Assembly: GCA_942493075.1 (NCBI GenBank)
Contig: OW818681.1
Coordinates: 4,092,001 to 4,156,000, forward strand
DNA length: 64,000 nt
Origin: JBBQYD01 sp942493075
GTDB lineage: Bacteria > Verrucomicrobiota > Verrucomicrobiia > Limisphaerales > UBA8199
Reading direction: 5' to 3'
Made by a program: the position numbers and the translations under genes
Notes under the pieces: generated by a model
What the model was told of the DNA's origin: nothing
Database searches by the model: none
The model's input: only the letters and a program-made list of their open reading frames with translations
In this document: positions 17,317-23,336 of the stretch, piece by piece
Layout of the letters: each line of letters begins with the position of its first letter
Position numbering within the stretch: the stretch's first letter is position 1

Positions 17317-17444
17317 GCCAAACGAATCGCGGGAACCGATAGGCGCCAACCCTCCTGTTGACCATAGTTGCGGGGGATTCGCTGCCCCTTGACTTCGTCG
17401 GCGCGTGGCCCTTGGCCCCGCGCCACTGATGAGCGTCGTTAGGC
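17317..17444 (+). repeat. Putative long attC-like site
   Basis: GCCAAAC (17317-17323) lies 3 nt after a stop codon and GTTAGGC (17438-17444) lies 30 nt before the next start; the two cores pair at 6 of 7 positions. The right arm CACTGATGAGCGTC-GTTAGGC resembles the right arms of the other sites. A GC hairpin GGCGCG/CGCGCC lies inside. Internal pairing of the arms is weaker than at 16479 or 20661. Confidence 0.4.
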
Positions 17445-17474
17445 CACGAGACATGCTGCTTTTGCTTAACGGAT

Positions 17475-18181
17475 ATGGAAGATGGTCCCAAAGCAGTAAA
17501 AGGCTTCACACTGGTTGAGTTGCTGGTGGTGATCGCTATTATTGCCATATTGGCGGTACTGCTGCTGCTGCCGCTGAACAGCGCCAAGTCAACCGCCCTG
17601 CGGACACAATGTCTCTCCAACCAGCGACAGATGGAGTTGCCTTGGAGGTATATGTCATGGATAACGACGACGCAATGCCGTTGCTGCAGAGCTGGAACGG
17701 GCTGAGCGGACAGGATGGCAGTTATGATATGTTTGTGGCGGCAACCAACCGGGTTCTCAATGCTATTCTGGGTGGCACTTACAAGGTCAGCAAATGTCCT
17801 GCGGACAAAGGTGACGCCTATGTCGCCCACCCCACTAAGCCGGGCACGAATTGCTGGGACGCGTTTGGAACCAGCTATAATCCATTGTGGGTTCCGGCCG
17901 GTTTTGGGGTCCAATACGTGTTCGGCAACACGAGCGACCCATTGAAATGCCCATCCATAAAGAAATCCGTCCTTGGTCATCACCCGGTTAACAAAATCAT
18001 ACAGGGCGATTGGAACTGGGCACCCAACCGCGGCAACACAGATCCACGCAGCATCTGGCACAACCGTCGCGGTGAAAGCTTGGCAATCATGCTGTGGGGC
18101 GACGGCCATGTCTCAAAGTTTAGCATCCCGGTGACAATCGCTAGTGACATGATACCCGATCCGGCTAACCAATGGTGGTGA
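17475..18181 (+). pseudogene. Prepilin-type N-terminal cleavage/methylation protein, frameshifted
   Basis: The first part (17475-17705 frame) encodes a class III-like prepilin start: KGFTLVELLVVIAIIAILAVLLLLPL, with Gly-Phe at the cleavage site and Glu5. Its frame runs out just after LSNQRQMELPWR. The continuation is in another frame (to 18181): YVMDNDDAMPLLQSW ... CPADKGDAYV ... LWGDGHVSKF, the usual C-terminal part of these Verrucomicrobial DUF1559-like pseudopilins. The switch falls at about 17650-17656 and needs a single-base indel. It is either a recent pseudogene or a sequencing error. The intact form would be about 235 residues, secreted and surface-exposed. Confidence 0.8.
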
Positions 18182-18280
18182 TGTTAACAGTGCACCTCTT
18201 TCGTTCATTCGGTTTGGCGCGTGATCCGGAATCCAAACCGGATCTCTTCAACCCTCAACCTTCAACTTTCAACCATTACA

Positions 18281-18360
18281 GCGGCCTTACCCTGGGCTAG
18301 TTGCGTGTGGTCCTTTCAGGACTCCCAGTTTAGGGGTCCATTCGCGGGGATTAGCGGTTA
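18281..18360 (+). repeat. Dispersed repeat, copy 1
   Basis: GCGGCCTTACCCTGGGCTAG ... CCTTTCAGGACTCC ... GGGGATTAGCGG. The same words in the same order occur at 23160-23222. It lies in the 365-nt gap between the prepilin pseudogene and the gene at 18547, which otherwise holds a CAACCCTCAACCTTCAACTTTC microsatellite (18248-18273) and promoter repeat 3. Confidence 0.6.
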
Positions 18361-18420
18361 CTTAACTGATTCTCTCCCTTGCCAGCGGAAACGCCGTGAA
18401 CGCCCCTTTTCCAAGAAATC

Positions 18421-18458
18421 GTAATTACAGTTGACATACTCACGTCCAAACTTATGCT
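18421..18458 (+). promoter_or_regulatory. Promoter repeat copy 3
   Basis: GTAATTAC at 18421-18428, TTGACA at 18431-18436, 16 nt, TATGCT at 18453-18458. Spacing and sequence match copies 1 and 2. It reads into the gene at 18547 and the following cassette-like genes. Confidence 0.7.
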
Positions 18459-18469
18459 TCTTGCCATGA

Positions 18470-18533
18470 ACTCAACCCGGCCACCTGGTTTGTTTTTCTG
18501 CAAAAACACTCTATCCCATTTGCACTGTTAGGC
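18470..18533 (+). repeat. attC/attI-like site directly after promoter repeat 3
   Basis: ACTCAAC (18470-18476) to GTTAGGC (18527-18533), 64 nt. It aligns along its whole length with 16202-16264. The right core is a perfect GTTRRRY match. The next gene starts 13 nt later. Confidence 0.5.
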
Positions 18534-18546
18534 CTCTTCACAAGTC

Positions 18547-18783
18547 ATGACTCGCTCAATACGCACAGAGATGGTCGAGCTGATTCGCCGGATACAGGCT
18601 GGCGAAGGTGGAGACGATGAAATTGGAGAGTGGTTCGAGGCGCTAAAGCGCGCCACTGGCAATCCCAACATTGATTTCTGCACTTCTCAGTTCGATGGCA
18701 TGACGCCGGACCAGGTGTTCGACCGGCTCTACGAGTATCACCCGTTTCTCATGCCGCCACCTTCAACGAAGGCCCAGACATGA
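18547..18783 (+). CDS. Small hypothetical protein (cassette-type)
   Basis: A 78-residue acidic protein (IRTEMVELIRRIQAGEGGDDEIGEWFEALKRATGNPNIDF ... MTPDQVFDRLYEYHPF). The first half looks like two helices and the second includes a TPDQVFDRLYEY helix. The N-terminal region recalls small bacterial immunity proteins of the colicin/pyocin or CdiI type, but this is only a resemblance. It starts 13 nt after a GTTAGGC core and stops 22 nt before the left core of an attC-like site. Confidence 0.6.
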   Translation: MTRSIRTEMVELIRRIQAGEGGDDEIGEWFEALKRATGNPNIDFCTSQFDGMTPDQVFDRLYEYHPFLMPPPSTKAQT

Positions 18784-18805
18784 TTGAGCTAGCTGGCACA
18801 ACGCG

Positions 18806-18897
18806 GCCTCACCATGCACTGAAGCGAACCCGGCCATCGCGTCCCGGTTGCAATCGTGGAGTCCCGTGGGCCGGATCGCTGAGCTCTTTCGTTGGGG
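18806..18897 (+). repeat. attC-like recombination site
   Basis: Left core GCCTCAC (18806-18812), right core GTTGGGG (18891-18897). The inner stem AGCGAACCCGGCC (18823-18835) pairs with GGCCGGATCGCT (18869-18880) with one extra base and one mismatch. The central CGGTTGCAATCG and the right arm TCGCTGAGCT also occur in the site at 22006-22098. Confidence 0.6.
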
Positions 18898-18910
18898 TCC
18901 CACTGGCATT

Positions 18911-19729
18911 ATGACTCTCTTGGTTTCATGGGTCGCTGTTGATACGCATGGGCCTTCATCAGTTTACATCGCAGCCGATAGCCGTGTCTCGTGGGGCACA
19001 GCGGCGCAATATGATCACGGCAAAAAGCTGTTCACCTGCCGAAACTCCGCGGACATATTCGGCTACTGCGGTGATGTGCTCTTCCCCTCCATCGTTCTTG
19101 CGCAGGTCGTGGAGATGGCAGACTCTGGGCTGCTGTTTGATCCAGATGATGATCCAGCCGTACGTTCGGACGCTGTGACCCAGAAGTTGAAGTGCCAATT
19201 CGCGACCTATCCCCGTGACGTGAGCGGGATGAACGCAAACTCGCTCGAGGTGTTGCACGCCTCTCGGCGTAAGGGTGGACACCAGTTTGAGTGCAGACTA
19301 CTAACTTGGACCAGAGTGAAAGGCTGGCGGTCTGATGCTGTGACGCTACCATCATGCTCAGATGTCTTGTTTGCTCGCGGCTCAGGAGCACAGGACTTCA
19401 CCGAGCGCTACAAGACCTACAAGAAGGGCCCGAACGCCGAGACTAGTCGAAGCGTGTTCCATTGCTTCTGCGACTCATTGGTAAACTCAGGAGTGCCTTC
19501 CGTTGGCGGAGCGCCCCAATTGGTCGGATTGATGCGGAAGCCCCAATCGCCTGGTCGACAATTCGGCATCATTTCCTCCGGGCAGCGGTATTTGCTGGGT
19601 GCTCGCGTTGACGAGCTTATGAATTTTGATCGCATAGAGTGGAGGAATGAGTTGTTCGAGATCTGTGATGGCAAAACATGCCAGCGCAAAGCTCACGCTC
19701 AGCACCAACCGAACCCACACGTGCAATGA
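18911..19729 (+). CDS. Proteasome-like Ntn hydrolase family protein
   Basis: A 272-residue soluble protein. I chose ATG at 18911, 14 nt after an attC-like right core. After loss of Met the N-terminus is Thr-Leu-Leu-Val-Ser-Trp. IAADSRVSWG follows, and Asp23, Arg25 and Lys39 keep the relative spacing of Asp17, Arg19 and Lys33 of proteasome beta subunits and HslV, with a 5-residue insert after the first strand. IFGYCGDVLFPS and SLEVLHASRR continue a plausible alpha-beta-beta-alpha sandwich. It is longer than HslV (about 175 residues) and no ATPase partner is adjacent. A protease or amidase activity is inferred, not shown. Confidence 0.65.
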   Translation: MTLLVSWVAVDTHGPSSVYIAADSRVSWGTAAQYDHGKKLFTCRNSADIFGYCGDVLFPSIVLAQVVEMADSGLLFDPDDDPAVRSDAVTQKLKCQFATYPRDVSGMNANSLEVLHASRRKGGHQFECRLLTWTRVKGWRSDAVTLPSCSDVLFARGSGAQDFTERYKTYKKGPNAETSRSVFHCFCDSLVNSGVPSVGGAPQLVGLMRKPQSPGRQFGIISSGQRYLLGARVDELMNFDRIEWRNELFEICDGKTCQRKAHAQHQPNPHVQ

Positions 19730-19789
19730 TCAAAACAGAGCAACTCCCTGGACTCTGGTTCAAAATGTGCCAGAGGGCGAGGTGCTGTC

Positions 19790-19848
19790 GGGGGTCGGTG
19801 CGAAAGCACCGGCCCCCTACTCAGGGTCCCGCTTCGACTGAGGGACCC
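19790..19848. terminator. Tandem strong hairpins
   Basis: First hairpin: GGGGGTCGGTGC (19790-19801) and GCACCGGCCCCC (19806-19817), 12 bp with one G-T pair and a GAAA tetraloop. Second: GGGTCCC (19824-19830) with GGGACCC (19842-19848). There is no T-run. They lie between the Ntn hydrolase gene and the next small gene and may stop transcription or protect the mRNA end. The second one overlaps the left core of a possible attC-like site. Confidence 0.5.
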
Positions 19849-19895
19849 AACCCTTGCTTCAGCCAACGCGCCGCCAGTGATGCGCGTCGTCGGCA
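19845..19895 (+). repeat. Possible short attC-like site
   Basis: Left core ACCCAAC (19845-19851) and a degenerate right core GTCGGCA (19889-19895). The right arm AGTGATGCGCGTC resembles that of the site ending at 17444, and ACGCGC/GCGCGT can pair. It is short (51 nt) and the right core departs from GTT. Confidence 0.35.
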
Positions 19896-19941
19896 CAAAC
19901 ATCTATGCGGATCGCGCGATCCGTCCACTTGGGACCTTTCG

Positions 19942-20259
19942 ATGGATTTGGGGCTCACGACAGGCAAGCACTACGAGTTTTATGCCGCTATTTGTGGTGT
20001 GCGGAACGAGAGCGGCATCTCCCCTCCGTTTCCATGTCGGGGACTCCCACCCAAGGGTGTTCAGCACGTGAGGATTGAAGGGGACGACCCAAACGTGGGT
20101 TGGCTCACTTTGTCGGAAACCCGGCAGGCGCTCCAGCACATGCACGTTGACTCAGCCTCTCTCAAACCGCCGATACAGATGCTGCTCAGAGCGATGCAAG
20201 CCGCTGAGGATTTGTATGGTCACAACCGCGTTCGTCTTGTATTTCAAGTGTCGGATTGA
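19942..20259 (+). CDS. Hypothetical protein (cassette-type)
   Basis: A 105-residue soluble protein, start chosen at ATG 19942 (MDLGLTTGKHYEFYAAICGVRN). Features include FPCRGLPPKGVQHVRIEGDDPNVGWLTLSETRQALQHM and a C-terminal RAMQAAEDLYGHNRVRLVFQVSD. Composition and codon use look real, while the sequence upstream of this Met is not protein-like. It is flanked by attC-like material on the left. I do not recognise a family. Confidence 0.55.
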   Translation: MDLGLTTGKHYEFYAAICGVRNESGISPPFPCRGLPPKGVQHVRIEGDDPNVGWLTLSETRQALQHMHVDSASLKPPIQMLLRAMQAAEDLYGHNRVRLVFQVSD

Positions 20260-20359
20260 AGCCCTCGGCAAACAATCTTGCGTCAGTGGACGCGCCGAGT
20301 GCCGCAGGTGGCATTTGGGGTTCGGTGGCGGCGCGCTATTAACCAGCAGAGCGGCGCGA

Positions 20360-20653
20360 GTGAGTTCAATTGAAACTGTGAACCTCGTAGATACAGAACG
20401 CGTCAACCAGTTGTGCGCGGAGTTGAAGCCGCTGCTGGAAGCTGAGTTGGCTGCCGGCAATTCCATCGCGGATACCTGGGCAGGGTGGCCGTACCGGGAT
20501 AGCCTCTACATCCAGCTTGGTTCTCCCTTCAAGGCCCAGCCTGTGACACTTCCGACTGGAGTACGCTTCGTCGCGGTTGACGACCCGCACTACTGGAAAT
20601 CCGAGCTGGTCTGCAACAGGACTCATCACGCAATTGCATGCAGATTCGGATGA
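20360..20653 (+). CDS. Hypothetical protein (cassette-type), GTG start
   Basis: A 97-residue protein starting at GTG 20360 (VSSIETVNLVDTERVNQLCAELKPLLEAELAAGN). The motif ELAAGNxIxDTWxGWP ... PFKAQPVTLPTGVRFVAVDDPHYWKSELVC ... HAIACRFG matches a small uncharacterised bacterial family I know only as hypothetical. The Trp-rich DDPHYWKSE segment is its most distinctive feature. It ends 7 nt before the left core of a well-formed attC-like site. Between 20259 and this start I see no clear attC-like site. Confidence 0.6.
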   Translation: MSSIETVNLVDTERVNQLCAELKPLLEAELAAGNSIADTWAGWPYRDSLYIQLGSPFKAQPVTLPTGVRFVAVDDPHYWKSELVCNRTHHAIACRFG

Positions 20654-20660
20654 AAGGACG

Positions 20661-20748
20661 ACCCAACCATGCGCTTCACTCGACGCCACGATGACCGTCG
20701 TGTTCCATATTGGACGCTGGGAGCCACCGCAGTGAGCGCATGTCCGGC
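20661..20748 (+). repeat. attC-like recombination site (best-formed stem)
   Basis: Left core ACCCAAC (20661-20667), right core GTCCGGC (20742-20748). ATGCGCTTCACT (20669-20680) pairs with AGTGAGCGCAT (20731-20741) perfectly apart from one unpaired T. The gene starts at 20755, 6 nt later. This is the clearest single-extrahelical-base hairpin of the series. Confidence 0.6.
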
Positions 20749-20754
20749 GAAATC

Positions 20755-21126
20755 ATGAGCACTTTTTCCGAAAGTTGGATTATTGATCGAGGCGCCCTAG
20801 TAGTTGAGAAGAAGGCGCAAAGCGGGGCGGAGAGCCTCAACAAATGGGAGCGGCTTGTTTACTGCCTTTGGCTCGCCGACTACATGATGCGAAATGGCGG
20901 TGATTTCGCGAATGCGGTGGACCTGTGTCCTGATTTTCAGAGGGATGCCAAGCGCCTTGCCGAGCAGCTTTCCTTGCCGCTTACCCGCGAGGCATTTGGA
21001 CTTTCCCGACGAAAGCTTGAGCGGGAGTATCTCGAGAGGTTTGAAGGGATATGTAACGAAATCCGGAATGCCGAACCCGGCGCTCCACCGAATGGCGGCG
21101 CGGCGTCAGCGGTCCGGCGTCGCTGA
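20755..21126 (+). CDS. Hypothetical protein (cassette-type)
   Basis: A 123-residue mainly helical protein (SESWIIDRGALVVEKKAQSGAESLNKWERLVYCLWLADYMMRNGGDF ... LTREAFGLSRRKLEREYLERFEGI). I chose ATG at 20755 because the upstream part of the frame lies in an attC-like site. The last 19 residues (NAEPGAPPNGGAASAVRRR) are a read-in of the next attC-like site, whose left core GCCGAAC is at 21070; such tails are seen where a cassette stop is lost or lies within the site. Function unknown. Confidence 0.6.
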   Translation: MSTFSESWIIDRGALVVEKKAQSGAESLNKWERLVYCLWLADYMMRNGGDFANAVDLCPDFQRDAKRLAEQLSLPLTREAFGLSRRKLEREYLERFEGICNEIRNAEPGAPPNGGAASAVRRR

Positions 21127-21148
21127 GTCCATCCGTCTTTTGTTATGA
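21070..21148 (+). repeat. attC-like site overlapping a gene 3' end
   Basis: Left core GCCGAAC (21070-21076); the right arm GTCGCTGAGTCC leads to a degenerate right core GTTATGA (21142-21148) that contains the start codon of the next gene. The left arm CCGGCGCTCCACCGAA resembles classical environmental attC left arms. Confidence 0.45.
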
Positions 21149-21528
21149 GCCGAGTCCTAATCATTGTCTTCGCCTTACATCTGATATTCTTAAGCGGCTG
21201 TGCATTGGCTCTGCGGCCTTACAACGCGCCATCTACCCAGAAACTCACCCTGCAAACGCAAAAGCCGACGGACTATGCCATTCGGGTTGCAGACGCGGTG
21301 ATCTTCCCTGTACCAGGAGACGGGCGTGTGAGCTTTGAGGTTCCGCCCTTGCAGAGTGGCTGCGACGCCTACCTGTTCGGAGCGCTGAAGGTTCGTGACG
21401 GCAGCCCAGAAAACGTTCGGGCCATCCATGTGATCAAAAGCGGTAAGGTTGTTCGTAAGTTTTCACTGTCGGAGCTTGGCAAAATGCCGGTTGATTCTGA
21501 AGGTTACCACGTTCTAGTCTTGAGATGA
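21145..21528 (+). CDS. Putative lipoprotein (cassette-type)
   Basis: A 127-residue protein with a lipoprotein signal peptide: SRVLIIVFALHLIFLSGCAL, where Cys19 in LSGC is the lipidation site. The mature part is beta-rich (KLTLQTQKPTDYAIRVADAVIFPVPGDGRVSFEVPPLQSGCDAYLF) and ends HVLVLR. No family recognised. The start codon lies inside the right end of the previous attC-like site, a compact cassette arrangement. Confidence 0.65.
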   Translation: MSRVLIIVFALHLIFLSGCALALRPYNAPSTQKLTLQTQKPTDYAIRVADAVIFPVPGDGRVSFEVPPLQSGCDAYLFGALKVRDGSPENVRAIHVIKSGKVVRKFSLSELGKMPVDSEGYHVLVLR

Positions 21529-21595
21529 TAGAATAGTGGAGAATGAGAAAGCAGATGGTGCAACATCCAGGCACAGGGCAAGGAGACGGGCGGGC

Positions 21596-21685
21596 GGACC
21601 ATCCGGCTTCAGGCAACGCCCGGAGCCGGCTTCGGTTTCAAAACGAAAGCCTATGGCCCGGCGTGCCTGAGCTAAAGGGTCAGAT
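21596..21685 (+). repeat. attC-like recombination site
   Basis: The inner arms CAGGCAACGCCCGG (from 21610) and CCGGCGTGCCTG (21658-21669) pair with one unpaired A and one unpaired C. The outer cores are degenerate: GGACCAT (21596-21602) and GTCAGAT (21679-21685). The next gene starts 3 nt later. Confidence 0.5.
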
Positions 21686-21688
21686 GAT

Positions 21689-21895
21689 ATGACTGCGAGC
21701 ACAGCAAAGAGGCTTTGTTTTACAGGCAAGCTCCTGCTCAGTTTAGTGCTGACTGCCTTGGCGTTCGCCGTGGTGATTCCAAGTTGTATCGTTCCGGCAT
21801 CCTCGTCACATCCAGCGTACTTTGCATGGTCTGGCCTGATCGCACCATGCATTATCTCCTGCGGGGTGGTGTATTGTATATGGTTTTGGAAATGA
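21689..21895 (+). CDS. Small two-helix membrane protein (cassette-type)
   Basis: A 68-residue protein with two transmembrane helices (about residues 12-34, GKLLLSLVLTALAFAVVIPSC, and 44-66, FAWSGLIAPCIISCGVVYCIWF). The connecting loop is short (VPASSSHPAY). Small two-helix membrane proteins of unknown function are frequent in gene cassettes. It is bracketed closely by attC-like sites (3 nt before, 7 nt after). Confidence 0.55.
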   Translation: MTASTAKRLCFTGKLLLSLVLTALAFAVVIPSCIVPASSSHPAYFAWSGLIAPCIISCGVVYCIWFWK

Positions 21896-21902
21896 CACGA
21901 TT

Positions 21903-21956
21903 GTCCAACCACCGAGCTGCAGGGCCGGGCCGTCATCGGTGAGCTGATCGTTAGCT
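21903..21956 (+). repeat. Short attC-like site
   Basis: Left core GTCCAAC (21903-21909, RYYYAAC match) and right core GTTAGCT (21950-21956). GAGCT near the left core pairs with AGCT near the right with one unpaired G. At 54 nt it is close to the minimum length. About 50 nt with no gene separate it from the next site. Confidence 0.5.
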
Positions 21957-22005
21957 CTTTCGGAATGCTCCACATTACCTTTTGACACATGACACTCACC
22001 GATAC

Positions 22006-22098
22006 CCCTAACCCATGCGCTCCAGCCAACCGGGCCGGGGCGTTCCGGTTGCAATCGAACCGTTCTGAAGGCGGGGTCGCTGAGCTGGGTCGTTCGAC
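22006..22098 (+). repeat. attC-like recombination site
   Basis: Left core CCCTAAC (22006-22012), right core GTTCGAC (22092-22098). It shares CATGCGCTCCAGC, CGGTTGCAATCG and GGTCGCTGAGCT with the site at 18806-18897, so the two are diverged copies. The next gene starts at 22112. Confidence 0.55.
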
Positions 22099-22111
22099 CA
22101 AAGCGAGAGCT

Positions 22112-23056
22112 ATGCGCCATTCGATTGTATTAACGACTGCGCTCCTTCTCGCTTGCTCATCGGTGATGGCTGCGGATGGATCGTACGCGAAATCCGTTCA
22201 GGTTGAAACCAACAGACTGGTGTTTGGGGTCTCTTGGCCTCCTAAAGCACCAGCCGAAACTCAAGGGGCTGGAGCAAAGCCTTTGCTCAATGGGGTCGTC
22301 GTCATTCGCGCAGAACGTTTATCCGACCGAAGCTCGGTGGCTCACCTTCGCATAATGTTAAGCCGACCGTCAGATGAGGTTGCGCGTGAGCTCTGGAATT
22401 CGCGTCTCGCTTTTCCTGAATACGATTGGATGCGTTATGTGCGGGTTTGGGATAAGGATAACCGGTGGCTGTGGCCGAACCTGCCCTATCTGCTGAGGCT
22501 CCACGGGGTCGAACGGGTAGAACGCTATGGCGGTGTGGATCCAGGCAAAGGAGTAGACAACGATTTTGCAGCGGTTCTGATTCGGAAGTATGACGAGAGC
22601 GGCAAACATGGGGATCCAGTTACGGAACGAACGCCGCTGGTCGGGGCTGAGTGGTCTCCGGTGGGTGTTTCAAGCCCGGTGGACAAGCAGACCATCGTGC
22701 ACGCGGCGCAGTCGGACGAGTTTATGATTGATTTGAGGGCGCCTGGGGGTGGTGGTCGAGGCATGGCTGCTGTGTGGCTAATCTACGCAGACTTCATGGG
22801 CGCCAAGCTGCCCGAGGCATGGCCGAAGGTTCCGGAGTTTGCCGGAGGCATCCTGGCCTACTTTGAATTGCAGTGGGATTTGCACGCCGAGCCCGGACGG
22901 CAGCTCAGCCTTCGACAACTCCTGCCCAAGCGCGGCACCGGCTTTGACTGGGAAGAATGGGCACTTCGAACTCGGGCACAGGCCAGCAAGGCTGGCACCT
23001 CCAAGTCCAATAAACCTGGGGAGGTCGAACCCGGCGCCATGCCGCATCAGAAATGA
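22112..23056 (+). CDS. Secreted hypothetical protein
   Basis: A 314-residue exported protein; start chosen at ATG 22112. The signal peptide is RHSIVLTTALLLACSSVMAADG, cleaved near residue 21. The mature part has VVIRAERLSDRSSVAHLRIML, YDWMRYVRVWDKDNRWLWPNLPYLLRLHGVERVERYGG and GRGMAAVWLIYADFMGAKLPEAWPKVPEFAGG, Trp-rich and mixed alpha/beta. I do not recognise the family. The C-terminal tail (GEVEPGAMPHQK) is encoded by GTCGAACCCGGCGCC, which resembles the left half of an attC-like site, but no right half follows; a 26-bp inverted repeat lies 5 nt after the stop. Confidence 0.65.
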   Translation: MRHSIVLTTALLLACSSVMAADGSYAKSVQVETNRLVFGVSWPPKAPAETQGAGAKPLLNGVVVIRAERLSDRSSVAHLRIMLSRPSDEVARELWNSRLAFPEYDWMRYVRVWDKDNRWLWPNLPYLLRLHGVERVERYGGVDPGKGVDNDFAAVLIRKYDESGKHGDPVTERTPLVGAEWSPVGVSSPVDKQTIVHAAQSDEFMIDLRAPGGGGRGMAAVWLIYADFMGAKLPEAWPKVPEFAGGILAYFELQWDLHAEPGRQLSLRQLLPKRGTGFDWEEWALRTRAQASKAGTSKSNKPGEVEPGAMPHQK

Positions 23057-23060
23057 TCTC

Positions 23061-23121
23061 CTCTTTTTTTCCTTCTTGTTTGGCGCACCGGAGGCGCGCC
23101 AAACAAGAAGGAAAAAAAGAG
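23061..23121. terminator. 26-bp perfect inverted repeat, bidirectional terminator
   Basis: The left arm 23061-23086 (CTCTTTTTTTCC...) is exactly complementary to 23096-23121 around a 9-nt loop. The arms end in T7 and A7 tracts, so it would terminate from either direction. It is unusually long and perfect for a terminator. Confidence 0.75.
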
Positions 23122-23159
23122 TCTGGGTGAGGTGGCGTGTCACCCAGGGTGGCGGCCTG

Positions 23160-23222
23160 GCGGCCTTGCCCTGGGCTAGAGGCTTGCCGTCCTTTCAGGA
23201 CTCCTGGCAAGTCGGATTAGCG
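23160..23222 (+). repeat. Dispersed repeat, copy 2
   Basis: GCGGCCTTGCCCTGGGCTAG ... CCTTTCAGGACTCC ... GGATTAGCG, matching 18281-18360. It lies in the noncoding gap 23057-23336, downstream of the long inverted repeat. Confidence 0.6.
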
Positions 23223-23336
23223 TCGTGCTCACATTTTTGAATGGGCGCAGATTAGCGAGTTCGCCCGCGTTTCAGACCTTGCGTTCTGGACCGCCGCCGC
23301 TCACCTTGGCATTGGGCGATGAGAACATGACGAGCC

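Noticed and set aside
20260..20359. attC-like site between the genes at 19942 and 20360
   Set aside because: GC-rich direct words (GGCGGCGCG) are present, but no RYYYAAC/GTTRRRY pair with complementary arms could be fitted.
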